A DNA stretch of 64,000 nt. Origin: Syntrophorhabdaceae bacterium (GTDB lineage Bacteria; Desulfobacterota; Syntrophorhabdia; Syntrophorhabdales; Syntrophorhabdaceae). The stretch is taken from assembly GCA_026415675.1 (NCBI GenBank), contig JAOAGQ010000050.1, positions 1 to 64,000 of the forward strand, given 5' to 3'. The notes below the pieces were generated by a model. It was not told the DNA's origin, ran no database searches, and saw only the letters and a program-made list of their open reading frames with translations. The first letter of the stretch is position 1. The number at the start of each line of letters is the position of its first letter. Shown in pieces: positions 50,880 through 59,912 of the stretch. A program made the position numbers and the translations under genes.

Positions 50880-52075
50880 AGATTATAACCGATACTTAAA
50901 AATCCTACAGAGGCGATTCCCCTATATGAACCTTTGAGTTCCTGAAGGTTCGATCTCTTCCCCTCGAAAAGAGTAAGCTGATAGCCAATATCCATATACC
51001 ATGGACCGTGTTTGAATCCTCCCCCTGTTGTAAATATGTGGCGGTTACTATCGGGGAGTTCTGGTCCCATACTCCTTTTAGGGACAGGACTTTTGTCTAA
51101 CATATACCCCCCTCTGATCTCAAAGGCCTTTTTCACCCCATAGTTTACACCAAAGGCAAAACTGGGTGTATTAAACCAGCCTTTTCTTAAGAGGGCATTT
51201 GCTGTACCGTCTTCGGATGTAATCCTATAGCTACTCATGGACGACCATCCTGTGTACAATAGATTGGCTTCCATGGTTAAAGGGCCTGCACTCTTTGCAA
51301 CACCAATGCTAAAGAGAAAAGGGAACGTAAAGGATGACCTCGCTTTTGTGCTTGAAGATGTAAGGGGAGGGGGAAGGAAAAGATTCGCCTTTCCCCTGTA
51401 AATTATCCGGGAAGGGCTTCTGTATGTTAAGGAAAGTCTATATTGGTTGGGGAGGTATAAGGTCGCGGCCCCGTTTAAACCTATCCCCTCCCCATCTCCT
51501 TTTAGCCTCATCTCTCCATCACCTAGGCCCATTAACGAAAGATTTACCCCATTCTTCATCTTCACAGAGCTTGTTATATAAGAAAACCCTCCCCCTATAG
51601 AGAGATACTCATTCACCCTGTATGCAAAGACAGGGTTTATATATGTGCTTTTTATCTCTGCGAGTTTTGTAATATATCTCCCCGCCCATTTATCAGGCCA
51701 CTCAGTTGATAGACCGAAGGGGGAGAAAAGCCCTACCCCAAAAGAAAAATTTTCTTCTCCATATTTCCCGTAGAAATAGGGAATATGGTAGGTCTTTGAC
51801 TTTGTGTGGAATCTCTTTCCCGTTAACGGATCCTTATAGAGTATCTCGGGATGGATCATTGTCTCCCCCGCAGAGAAACCCACCCCTTTTTTGTTCAACA
51901 TTAATGAGGGGTTATAGAAGACGGAGGATGGGTTATCCACTGAGGAGATCGCGGCCATACCCATCCCGTTAACCTTTGCATCCTGGTTATATATGAGAAA
52001 GGCGGCCCCGAAAAGGGGTATAGGGAAGAGAAGAATTAGCTTGGGTATTAAAAACATAAGTACAACGGGGATCAT
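50876..52075 (-). CDS. FadL/TodX-type outer-membrane transporter
   Basis: I use the ATG at 52075 (399 residues); an upstream TTG at 52114 has no ribosome site. A signal peptide (IPVVLMFLIPKLILLFPIP, then FGAA) is followed by DAKVNGMGMAAISSVDNPSS, the FadL N-terminal signature where the hatch begins. The rest is beta-strand-rich with alternating aromatic residues and ends in SVGFLSIGYNL, a C-terminal strand. Members form monomeric barrels that take up hydrophobic compounds such as fatty acids or aromatics. It heads an operon with two gate-domain proteins. Confidence 0.88.
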   Translation of the reverse strand: MIPVVLMFLIPKLILLFPIPLFGAAFLIYNQDAKVNGMGMAAISSVDNPSSVFYNPSLMLNKKGVGFSAGETMIHPEILYKDPLTGKRFHTKSKTYHIPYFYGKYGEENFSFGVGLFSPFGLSTEWPDKWAGRYITKLAEIKSTYINPVFAYRVNEYLSIGGGFSYITSSVKMKNGVNLSLMGLGDGEMRLKGDGEGIGLNGAATLYLPNQYRLSLTYRSPSRIIYRGKANLFLPPPLTSSSTKARSSFTFPFLFSIGVAKSAGPLTMEANLLYTGWSSMSSYRITSEDGTANALLRKGWFNTPSFAFGVNYGVKKAFEIRGGYMLDKSPVPKRSMGPELPDSNRHIFTTGGGFKHGPWYMDIGYQLTLFEGKRSNLQELKGSYRGIASVGFLSIGYNL

Positions 52076-52114
52076 GATAGTAATCTTTTTATAATGACGC
52101 TTTAAAAAAAACAA

Positions 52115-52475
52115 CGATAAATTTCTGACTTTTTTTCAAAAAATCTATTGAGTGTTTGCGAAATAATGAGTATGCTTAAATATATAAGTGCTATACCGTA
52201 CACTTGTTAGGGGCAGGGAATAAGAAATTGCATGTTTTTATCTCGATAGGCGAAGGGGAAAAAAGACTTTCAATCCGGTATTTACCTTTAAATCCTGAGA
52301 AAAGAGAAACAGGGAAATATCTCTATCGGCAAATAAGATTAACGGACATAGCCTCACCATTCACCACTTATATAAAAAATTATGTTGATTTATTGAATAG
52401 ATTTGATTATTAAAATATTTTAATTTATTTGCACATGGTAATTGTGTAAAATATAGACGAAAGGAGGTGAAGATA
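52115..52475. other. Noncoding AT-rich gap between FadL-type and lipoprotein genes
   Basis: About 360 nt without a supported gene. It carries the divergent start regions of the FadL-type gene and the small lipoprotein gene. A possible promoter (TTGCAC at 52429 and TATAGA at 52452, 17 nt apart) precedes the lipoprotein, but it would start transcription inside the ribosome site. A 69-residue frame with a TTG start (52204-52413) has no ribosome site and no recognised similarity. I see no stable structure here. Confidence 0.6.
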
Positions 52476-52655
52476 ATGAAAAAATTTATGGTGTTACTTA
52501 TGGCTGTTACTTTCTTTGCCAGTTTTGCCTTGATGGGTTGTGGTCCTTCCTCAGAGCCACCCAAACCGGCACCAAAGGAAGAGGCAAAACCTGCAGCGCC
52601 ACCGCCTGAGCCACCTAAGGCAGAGCCAGCCAAGGCAGAGCCAGCCAAAAAATAG
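52476..52655 (+). CDS. Small Pro/Ala/Lys/Glu-rich lipoprotein
   Basis: A 59-residue protein beginning at the ATG at 52476, with AAGGAGGTG upstream. A signal peptide (KKFMVLLMAVTFFASF) leads to the lipobox LMGC, after which the mature protein is a repetitive, disordered chain of Pro, Ala, Glu and Lys (PKAEPAKAEPAKK, with a 15-nt direct repeat in the DNA). It may act as a flexible tether in the periplasm. It is followed by a strong hairpin and then pal. Confidence 0.8.
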   Translation: MKKFMVLLMAVTFFASFALMGCGPSSEPPKPAPKEEAKPAAPPPEPPKAEPAKAEPAKK

Positions 52656-52672
52656 TGGTTGACGGTTTGTAT

Positions 52673-52704
52673 GGGTATATCCTTGTCTATTCAAGGATAT
52701 ACCC
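52673..52704 (+). terminator. Strong hairpin between the small lipoprotein and pal
   Basis: GGGTATATCCTTG (52673-52685) pairs perfectly with CAAGGATATACCC (52692-52704) across a 6-nt loop. The tail (CGTTTACTATTT) is only moderately U-rich, so the hairpin may partly terminate or stabilise the transcript, giving more lipoprotein than Pal. Confidence 0.6.
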
Positions 52705-52731
52705 CGTTTACTATTTAGAAAGGAGTGAAAC

Positions 52732-53298
52732 ATGAGGGTAAAATCATTGATGATAATATTTTCGGTTATTCTTTTGGGACTTTCTTTAAGTGGCTGTGGA
52801 TGTTTTATGCAACAGATAAAAGGTGAAACCCCACCTCCTCCTGCCCCAAGCGCCCAGGTGGTTCCCCCCGAAGTAAAACCCGTTGTCCCCGTTGTCCCTG
52901 TTCCACCAAGCCCTCCCCAGATCTCAGAACCGGTAAAACCAGAAGCGCCAAAACCGGTTGCTGCCCCTGTATTAAAGGACATCAACTTTGACTTTGACAA
53001 ATATAACATAAGGGCAAAGGATGCAGAAATACTGAAGAATAATTTGGAATGGTTTAACGCCAATAAAGGAAAAAAAGTAAGGATAGAGGGTCATTGTGAT
53101 GAAAGAGGTACCATTGAATACAACCTCGTGCTGGGTCAGAAAAGGGCTGACTCAACCAAGGCGTATCTCGTAAATCTCGGTGTTGATCCTAACCTTCTTG
53201 AAACCGTGAGCTATGGAAAGGAAAGACCCCTCGACCCAGGACACAACGAGGATGCATGGGCGAAAAACAGAAGGGCACATTTTTTGCCCCTCCAGTAA
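52732..53298 (+). CDS. pal: Peptidoglycan-associated lipoprotein
   Basis: A 188-residue outer-membrane lipoprotein. The signal peptide ends at LSLSGC. A Pro/Val-rich linker covers residues 30-80. The OmpA domain begins near DINFDFDKYNIR and contains VRIEGHCDERGTIEYNLVLG, the peptidoglycan-binding loop typical of Pal. It links the outer membrane to the cell wall. No tolQRAB genes are in the window. GAAAGGAGTG precedes the ATG. Confidence 0.93.
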   Translation: MRVKSLMIIFSVILLGLSLSGCGCFMQQIKGETPPPPAPSAQVVPPEVKPVVPVVPVPPSPPQISEPVKPEAPKPVAAPVLKDINFDFDKYNIRAKDAEILKNNLEWFNANKGKKVRIEGHCDERGTIEYNLVLGQKRADSTKAYLVNLGVDPNLLETVSYGKERPLDPGHNEDAWAKNRRAHFLPLQ

Positions 53299-53302
53299 AG
53301 CG

Positions 53303-54361
53303 TTGAGTAAGGGGGGGGTAAAAAAAAGTAACCTCCCTCTTACTATAGATGTTGAGACAATATCAAGGTATCTAAACCTAAATCAGGATGAGATAGAAGG
53401 GATCGTAGACGCCTCAAACATTTTTCCCTTTAAATTATCAGCATTTTATTTAAACCTTATCGACAGGGATGACCCCTACTGTCCGATAAGAAGACAGGCC
53501 ATACCCTCTATAGAAGAACTTTCTGAAGGCGGAGATATGGATCCCTTCAATGAATCTCAAATGTCCCATACACCCTTTTTCATAAAAAGATACCCGAAAA
53601 GGGGTGTCCTCCTTACCAGTCTTACCTGCGCGGTGCACTGCCGATTCTGTAATAGAAGAAGGGTAGTGGGAAAAACCCCTTTTAATGTAACCTTCCTTGA
53701 GGAGAGTTTCCGGCATATAGAAAAAGACAGGGAAATAGAGGAGGTCATCTTATCCGGAGGGGATCCTTTTATGCTCTCCCCTGAAGAACTGGGCTATGTA
53801 ATAGATAGACTGAAAGGGGCAGACCACATAAAAAATTTAAGGATAAGCTCCCGGATCCCCGTTGTCTCCCCTGACAGAATTACCCCGGATACGGTCACCA
53901 CTCTGAAAAAAAGATCCCCCCTTTGGATAGTGATACATATAAACCATCCCAAGGAGATTACCCCTGAATTCGATGATGTGGTTAGAAGATTCAGGGAGGG
54001 AGGCCTCATGATGGTGAGTCAGACTGTACTCTTAAGAGGTGTAAATGATTGCCCCCATATACTGGCCCGACTCTTTGAACAACTCGTATATAGAGGCATA
54101 AAACCCTATTACCTATTCCAGATCGATGAAGTCCAGGGGGTCTCCCACTTTAAGGTAAAGATTAAAAGGGGTATTGAGATTATGAGGTCTTTAAGACAGA
54201 TGATTTCAGGCCTTGCCATCCCACACTATGTAATTGACCTCAAAGGCGGTCTTGGTAAAGCCCCTGTTGACTACCGATATATAAAGGGAAGAAAAGGGGG
54301 AATCATACATGCCGAAGGGGTAACGGGGAAGTTAGGTACCTACATTGATGACGGTATATAG
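53303..54361 (+). CDS. KamA/EpmB-like radical SAM aminomutase family protein
   Basis: Roughly 352 residues, depending on the start. I place it at a TTG (53303) after the pal stop; an ATG at 53249 inside pal would add 18 residues. The N-terminal segment DDPYCPIRRQAIPSIEELSE and the cluster CAVHCRFCNRRR (CX3CX2C) are hallmarks of lysine 2,3-aminomutase-like enzymes. HFKVKIKRGIEIMRSLR and VDLKGGLGKAPVD complete the PLP/SAM region. Substrates range from lysine to elongation factor P; no efp or epmA is nearby, so the reaction is open. Confidence 0.85.
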   Translation: MSKGGVKKSNLPLTIDVETISRYLNLNQDEIEGIVDASNIFPFKLSAFYLNLIDRDDPYCPIRRQAIPSIEELSEGGDMDPFNESQMSHTPFFIKRYPKRGVLLTSLTCAVHCRFCNRRRVVGKTPFNVTFLEESFRHIEKDREIEEVILSGGDPFMLSPEELGYVIDRLKGADHIKNLRISSRIPVVSPDRITPDTVTTLKKRSPLWIVIHINHPKEITPEFDDVVRRFREGGLMMVSQTVLLRGVNDCPHILARLFEQLVYRGIKPYYLFQIDEVQGVSHFKVKIKRGIEIMRSLRQMISGLAIPHYVIDLKGGLGKAPVDYRYIKGRKGGIIHAEGVTGKLGTYIDDGI

Positions 54362-54412
54362 AGGATTTGCAAGGGATGTAGGGATGCCCAGAAACCCATC
54401 GTATATATAGTG

Positions 54413-54997
54413 CTACTCGTCTTTTTCTTTCTCAAAAGACTTAAATATCGCCATAAAGTAGTGTATAGCGGAATAGACACTGAAAAATAGTGCACCGTAG
54501 AGGGATATATGTCCCAGGTTGTGGATAACGACGTTCAACTGGTGAAAGGGGGTGTAGAAAAGGACACAACCTATCCCTATCAACTGTAAGGTAGTCTTCA
54601 ATTTACCCGCGAAAGATGGGTATATGTCTACCCCTTCCATCGCATAGAAGGACCTGAGGCCATTTATAAGAAACTCTCTACATACGAGGATCAGTGTAAT
54701 CCACAGGGGTATTAATCTGTAATGGGAAAGGGTTATAAGAACAGAAGATATGAGGAGTTTGTCCGCTATTGGGTCGAGATAGAGACCAAACTTCGATGTG
54801 AGGCTTAACTTTCTCGCCAGGAAACCATCTAAACCGTCGGTGATCCCTGCTATTATGAAAAGAAGACAGGAGGCGAATAGATATTCCTCTTCCTGCGTTG
54901 ATATCAGTATCACTATTAGGGGGATAAAGAGTATCCTGATTATACTCAACCTGTTAGGGAGTATCCAGATTGAAGCCTTTTCATCTTTAACCTTCAT
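54413..54997 (-). CDS. pgsA: CDP-diacylglycerol-glycerol-3-phosphate 3-phosphatidyltransferase
   Basis: A 194-residue membrane enzyme of the CDP-alcohol phosphotransferase family. The signature DGLDGFLARKLSLTSKFG followed by LDPIADK matches DG-x2-AR-x8-G-x3-D-x3-D. About five hydrophobic helices are visible. It makes phosphatidylglycerol phosphate. The start overlaps the end of the lytic transglycosylase gene by 11 nt. Confidence 0.92.
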   Translation of the reverse strand: MKVKDEKASIWILPNRLSIIRILFIPLIVILISTQEEEYLFASCLLFIIAGITDGLDGFLARKLSLTSKFGLYLDPIADKLLISSVLITLSHYRLIPLWITLILVCREFLINGLRSFYAMEGVDIYPSFAGKLKTTLQLIGIGCVLFYTPFHQLNVVIHNLGHISLYGALFFSVYSAIHYFMAIFKSFEKEKDE

Positions 54998-55571
54998 TGG
55001 ATTTTTTGATCTTTCTGTAGTTTTCTTTTACCCTTTTTATAAAGGTTCTCGTCTCCTCTATCGGGGGGACCCTCATATTATGTTCCATCACCCTTTTCGG
55101 TCCTGCATTATACGCTGCGAGAACGAGATCTAGGTTACCCTGAAAGACCTCATCGAGGAATTTTAAATATTTTATACCCCCCTCGATGTTGTCATCAGGG
55201 CTATATGGATCACGAATCTTTAAAAAATTTGCGGTCTCAGGCATAATCTGCATTAAGCCTTGTGCACCCTTCTTCGACCTTGCATAAGGGTTGAAATTCG
55301 ATTCTGCCTTCATCACCGCCTTTACGAGATGGGGGTCTATGCCATAAACCGAAGAGTACTGATGGATAATGGAATCGTATCTATTCTGGTTTGGTTCGTA
55401 CGGCACCACCTGTACATCCTTATCCGGTATAACCACGTGGTACCTCTTCCCTACCGGTACCACATTTGTAAAATGATAAACCCCTCTCTCATCAACATAC
55501 CCGTATATACCCCCAAAAACAAAGGTGGGCAGCATTAAAAATATTAGAACAGTAAACGCCCTCGTTAACAT
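54987..55571 (-). CDS. Lytic transglycosylase with DUF4124-like N-terminus
   Basis: A 194-residue exported protein. The signal peptide ends near VFGGIYG. Residues 22-45 (YGYVDERGVYHFTNVVPVG) match the DUF4124 pattern. The SLT domain has the catalytic Glu in KAVMKAESNFNP, then GAQGLMQIMPETA and VLAAYNAGPKRV. It cuts peptidoglycan glycan strands. Its end overlaps pgsA by 11 nt. Confidence 0.9.
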   Translation of the reverse strand: MLTRAFTVLIFLMLPTFVFGGIYGYVDERGVYHFTNVVPVGKRYHVVIPDKDVQVVPYEPNQNRYDSIIHQYSSVYGIDPHLVKAVMKAESNFNPYARSKKGAQGLMQIMPETANFLKIRDPYSPDDNIEGGIKYLKFLDEVFQGNLDLVLAAYNAGPKRVMEHNMRVPPIEETRTFIKRVKENYRKIKKSNEG

Positions 55572-55632
55572 GGTCTTATTTTCTTAAACTTTTCTCCTTA
55601 TGTCAAGACCTTGGTTTTCCATCGAACAAAAA

Positions 55633-57606
55633 TTAACTATGGCAGGGAAAAGAGAGGGTGAATGTGGTACCTTCCCCTTCTTTACTCTCAACCCCTATAT
55701 CCCCTCCGTGTCTCTTTATAATCTCGTGGGCGATAAAAAGACCGAGACCCATCCCCTTTCCCTGTTCTTTTGTGGTGAAAAAAGGTTTAAAAATGTCCTT
55801 GATGATCTCCTTCTTTATCCCACTCCCGTTATCCTTTATACTGCAGATAACCTTCTCTGCCGAAGGATTTTCTGTTTGGATCAAGATCTTACCTCCCCCC
55901 TCCCCGAGGGAGTCTATACCGTTTTTTATGATATTTATAAAAACCTGGCATAGCCTTGAGGCATCCCCTGTAATAATACTCTTTTTGGCATTGTAACTTT
56001 TTTCAACGGTAACACCGCTCTTCTTCAACTGGGGGGCCAATATCCTTAAAGTATCATCTATCGGGCCGTGGATATCCACGAGGCTGTCCATACTCTCTTT
56101 CTGTCTTGCCGCATCGAGGAGACTCCTCACTATATCCCTTACCCTTTTGAGCTCATTCAATGAGAAAATTAGGTCTTCTTTTAATTCTTCCTTCCCCTCG
56201 AGATGGTCTATATGGTACTCAAGGGTACTCATGACCCCTGCGATAGGGTTATTCATCTCGTGGGCAACCCCTGCGGCGAGACGACCAACGGCAGCCAAAC
56301 TTTCACTCTGGATTAGGGCCTTCGTCCTTTCCTCCACGACTCTTTCGAGGGTACTGGAGAATTCCTGCAGTTTTCGATAGGCATGGGCATTATCAAAGGC
56401 AAGGGCAGTATGGTTGGCAAGGATCGTGAGCATCTCTATCTCTCCCTCTGTAAAAAGACTCAAATCCTTTTTCTCCCCGAGGAGGATCAGGCTGGGGTAT
56501 TCCTTTGAAGGTATACCTATAGCCAATCTAAAACCCCTTGCCCACATCTCTTCCTTTTCGTTTAAGAAATAGAATGGTTCATCCTGGGACCTCGGGACCA
56601 TCTTTATATCGCAGTGTTCAAGGGAAAACATATCGTAGAGCCTCTTTTTGATCCTCTCTTTTATCTCCTCTATATCGAATAGGGAGAGAATCTCATAACT
56701 CAACTCCTTAATGGCCTTCTGATTTTTTATAAAACCCTGCTGGAGGAGATGGATGAAAAAAGCCTGAAACCTCTCCTTTGCAAGATAGATTAATAAAAAA
56801 GTCAGGACCATCGCGGTTATATAAGGTATCTCCTGACCGACGGCACCTCCTAACAGACCTTTTATCAAACTCGCAACGCCTATGAAAAAACCTATGGAGA
56901 CTAAAAAGAGGACTGTAAAAATGATCCCTCTATTTAAAAATATCTTCCACTCCATCACGTCATGCTTGAATATCGCATAGCCGAGAAGAGACATGGGGAT
57001 AAACACGAAATTCCCTATAGGGTATATCTCGATACCCTTCATAACGATCACGTCAAAATGGTTCACAAAGGCAGCGAGACCAAAACTGAGGATGATATAC
57101 TTTATTCTCGTCTTTTTTATAGACGATTTTTCCTCTTTTAAGCCTTTAAACAGGAGGAAGAGGGATAGAAAAAGGCTTATCGCACTGAATAGGCCAAATA
57201 CATAGAAAAGGGGACCGGATATGGCGAAAAAACCGAAAAAGAACCTCTGTACCCCGGTTAGGTACAATCGATGCTGGGTAAGGGGTATTAGACAAAAAGA
57301 GACGAAATAAAGGATTTTTACAACGGTAAGCCATCTTTTTTGGCCTGTAACCATGATGGTAAAGTGGAGATAAAGGGGGATGATAAAGACGAGAAACGCA
57401 TGGTCAACTCTACTTATCCTTATGGCGGTATCTCCCCTTTCTACAATTGTTAAAATAGCCTTATCCATATTTAGAAGACAGCCCAAAAGGCAGATAAAGG
57501 CGAAAAGAAGATTTGTCCTCGAACCCCTTGATTTAAAAAGGCCCATCAGAAAGAGTATGAAGAGTATTATTGAGCTTAGAATCGGAGGGATTGAGTATAA
57601 ATCCAT
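55633..57606 (-). CDS. Membrane-bound sensor histidine kinase
   Basis: A 657-residue protein. Residues 1-250 hold about seven to eight membrane helices, like the 7TM N-terminal module of some sensor kinases. A GAF-like segment follows (residues 300-420). The kinase part has the phospho-acceptor His in AAGVAHEMNNPIAGVM (about residue 450), N box QVFINIIKNGIDSL, G1 DNGSGI and G2 GMGLGLFIAHEI. No response regulator is adjacent. The stimulus is unknown. Its start is 106 nt from that of glgC, divergently. Confidence 0.92.
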   Translation of the reverse strand: MDLYSIPPILSSIILFILFLMGLFKSRGSRTNLLFAFICLLGCLLNMDKAILTIVERGDTAIRISRVDHAFLVFIIPLYLHFTIMVTGQKRWLTVVKILYFVSFCLIPLTQHRLYLTGVQRFFFGFFAISGPLFYVFGLFSAISLFLSLFLLFKGLKEEKSSIKKTRIKYIILSFGLAAFVNHFDVIVMKGIEIYPIGNFVFIPMSLLGYAIFKHDVMEWKIFLNRGIIFTVLFLVSIGFFIGVASLIKGLLGGAVGQEIPYITAMVLTFLLIYLAKERFQAFFIHLLQQGFIKNQKAIKELSYEILSLFDIEEIKERIKKRLYDMFSLEHCDIKMVPRSQDEPFYFLNEKEEMWARGFRLAIGIPSKEYPSLILLGEKKDLSLFTEGEIEMLTILANHTALAFDNAHAYRKLQEFSSTLERVVEERTKALIQSESLAAVGRLAAGVAHEMNNPIAGVMSTLEYHIDHLEGKEELKEDLIFSLNELKRVRDIVRSLLDAARQKESMDSLVDIHGPIDDTLRILAPQLKKSGVTVEKSYNAKKSIITGDASRLCQVFINIIKNGIDSLGEGGGKILIQTENPSAEKVICSIKDNGSGIKKEIIKDIFKPFFTTKEQGKGMGLGLFIAHEIIKRHGGDIGVESKEGEGTTFTLSFPCHS

Positions 57607-57711
57607 AACGATATTCTGAAATTACAATAAGTTATCACCATGTTCAAGAAAATTCTTTACTTTTGCGATAATTGATGTTGACAATATAGGATATAAGAGC
57701 TTGGAGGGATT

Positions 57712-58938
57712 ATGAAGACGAGAATCCTGTATGATACGGTCTCTTTTATCCTCGCCGGGGGAGCCGGGGTACGTTTGCATCCCCTCACAAAAGACAGGGC
57801 AAAACCTGCCGTTCCATTTGGAGGTAAATACAGGGTGATCGATTTTACTCTGAGTAACTGTATCAATTCGGGTATCAGGAAGATATTTGTCCTCCCCCAA
57901 TACAAATCCCACTCCCTCATAGGCCATACAAGGGATGCATGGAATATACTGAGTCCTGAACTGGGGGAGTTTATCACCCACCTCTCCCCCCAGATGAGGG
58001 TCGGGGAAGACTGGTATAAGGGAACGGCCGATGCGGTATACCAGAATCTCTTTCATCTGGAAAGAATCGATGCGGAACACGTCCTGATTTTATCGGGGGA
58101 CCATATATACAAGATGGATTACAGCCATTTCATCAGGTATCACCACCAGAAGAAGGCGGATCTCACCATCTCCGCCATCGAGGTAGATATAAAAGAGGCA
58201 AAACGTTTCGGGGTTGTTCAGGCGGATAACACAGGAAGGGTATGGGGTTTCGAGGAGAAACCGGAGCATCCTAAACCCATACCGGGAAAACCGGATAAAG
58301 TCTTTGTCTCCATGGGTGTGTACGTCTTTAACAGGGATATACTGATCGACATTCTCAACGAGGATGCAAAAAGACCGACATCCCATGACTTTGGAAAGGA
58401 TATCATCCCCTATATGATCTCTAAAAACAAAGTCTATGTGTACAGGTTTGGGATGGGGAAGGCCAAAGATGCAAGCTACTGGAGAGACATAGGAACCATA
58501 GATGCATACTGGCATGCCAACATGGATCTCGCCTCTGTCAGTCCTATCTTTAACCTATACGACAAGAACTGGCCTATAAGGACATATGAAGGTCAGTATC
58601 CTCCTGCAAAGACGGTATTCGCCGATGAAGATAAAGGAAGGGCAGGGAAGGCCCTGGACTCTATCATATGTAGTGGTGTAATCATAAGCGGTGGAAGGGT
58701 TGAGAGGTCTATCCTCTCCCCTGGGGTCAGGGTGAATAGCTACGCAGATGTGTCGGAGTCGATACTCTTCCACGATGTTCATGTTGGGATGAAGGCGAAG
58801 ATCAAAAAGGCGATCATAGAGAAGAGGGTCCGTATCCCCGATGGGATGAGGATCGGCTACGATTTAGAAAAAGATAGAGAAAAGTTCTATGTCTCAGAAG
58901 GGGGCGTGGTGGTCGTCACACAAGACGATATAAAATAG
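57712..58938 (+). CDS. glgC: Glucose-1-phosphate adenylyltransferase
   Basis: A 408-residue ADP-glucose pyrophosphorylase, the committed enzyme of glycogen synthesis. Signatures are LAGGAGVRLHPLTKDRAKPA (the nucleotide-binding loop), FGGKYRVIDFTLSNCINSGI and LSGDHIYKMDYSHF. The C-terminal left-handed beta-helix contains ISGGRVERSILSPGVRVN. No other glg gene is in the window, so it may serve a distant locus. GGAGG precedes the ATG. Confidence 0.94.
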   Translation: MKTRILYDTVSFILAGGAGVRLHPLTKDRAKPAVPFGGKYRVIDFTLSNCINSGIRKIFVLPQYKSHSLIGHTRDAWNILSPELGEFITHLSPQMRVGEDWYKGTADAVYQNLFHLERIDAEHVLILSGDHIYKMDYSHFIRYHHQKKADLTISAIEVDIKEAKRFGVVQADNTGRVWGFEEKPEHPKPIPGKPDKVFVSMGVYVFNRDILIDILNEDAKRPTSHDFGKDIIPYMISKNKVYVYRFGMGKAKDASYWRDIGTIDAYWHANMDLASVSPIFNLYDKNWPIRTYEGQYPPAKTVFADEDKGRAGKALDSIICSGVIISGGRVERSILSPGVRVNSYADVSESILFHDVHVGMKAKIKKAIIEKRVRIPDGMRIGYDLEKDREKFYVSEGGVVVVTQDDIK

Positions 58939-58941
58939 ATG

Positions 58942-59910
58942 TTAAGCCCTCCTTGAGAGTATATGCTCAGGTATGGATAGAAGGGCTTCCCTGTAAGGAG
59001 ACGGTGGAAATTGCATTATACTTGTCTTTGCCTTCTCGGTGAATATCCTTGCCTTCTCCGATGTATATTCGATGCCACCGTATTTGGATATTAGATCAAA
59101 TGCCTTTGAAAATTCTTTAGCGGTAATGTTGCCCTTATTCAAAAGACGCTCGATGAGCTTTTTCTCCTTTTCCGTGGCCTGCCCGATCGCATGGATCAGG
59201 GGAAGTGTAACTTTTCCCTCTTTCAGATCCGTACCGATCTTTTTACCGAACACCTCATCGTAAGATGTGTAATCGAGGATATCGTCGGTCAATTGAAAGG
59301 CCATACCGAGGTTATACCCAAAATCCTTGAGAAAACCCCTTGTATCGGGGTCCGCTTTACCCAGAATCGACCCTATTTCACAGGCAGCGGAGAAGAGTAT
59401 CGCTGTCTTATTACCTATGATCTCAAAATATTCCTCCTCCTTCGTTGTTATATCGGAGGTCTTAACAAGCTCGAGTATCTCCCCTTCGGATAGGAGTTTT
59501 GTTGTCCGGGCCATCACTTTTACTATCTCCAGGTTATCCTCTTCCCCCATCAGTTCGAAAGACTTAGCGTAGAGAAAATCACCTACAAGGACACTCGCCT
59601 CATTGCCCCAGATTGTATTTGCCGTCGAGGTCCCCCTCCTTGTCTTTGCATTATCCACAACATCGTCGTGGAGTAAGGTGGCGGTATGGATGAACTCAAC
59701 GATGGCGGCATAGGTTATGTATTTTTCCCCTTTATATCCGCACATTTTAGAACATAGTATCACGAGGATAGGCCTTATCCTCTTTCCTCCTGCTTTTATT
59801 ATATAGTTAACGATCTCTTTGATGAAACCTACCCTTGTTGTTACAAGCTTTTCGATGGACTCCTCAAGCCTTTTTAGGTCTTCCTCAACGAATTTCAAAA
59901 CCTTTTCCAT
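58942..59910 (-). CDS. Polyprenyl diphosphate synthase
   Basis: A 322-residue trans-prenyltransferase. The first aspartate-rich motif is LLHDDVVDNAKTRRG, the second QLTDDILDY, and the GGKRIRPIL start is present. Residues before the first motif suggest a longer-chain synthase (octaprenyl or similar) making the side chain of menaquinone or ubiquinone. Its 3' end lies 3 nt from that of glgC, which converges. Confidence 0.92.
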   Translation of the reverse strand: MEKVLKFVEEDLKRLEESIEKLVTTRVGFIKEIVNYIIKAGGKRIRPILVILCSKMCGYKGEKYITYAAIVEFIHTATLLHDDVVDNAKTRRGTSTANTIWGNEASVLVGDFLYAKSFELMGEEDNLEIVKVMARTTKLLSEGEILELVKTSDITTKEEEYFEIIGNKTAILFSAACEIGSILGKADPDTRGFLKDFGYNLGMAFQLTDDILDYTSYDEVFGKKIGTDLKEGKVTLPLIHAIGQATEKEKKLIERLLNKGNITAKEFSKAFDLISKYGGIEYTSEKARIFTEKAKTSIMQFPPSPYREALLSIPEHILSRRA

Positions 59911-59912
59911 TT

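Noticed and set aside
52204-52413. 69-residue frame with TTG start
   Set aside because: No ribosome site, AT-rich DNA, no recognisable similarity; treated as noncoding.
53213-53302. N-terminal extension of the KamA-like protein into pal
   Set aside because: It runs in another frame of the pal coding region and does not match family N-termini; an ATG at 53249 cannot be fully excluded.
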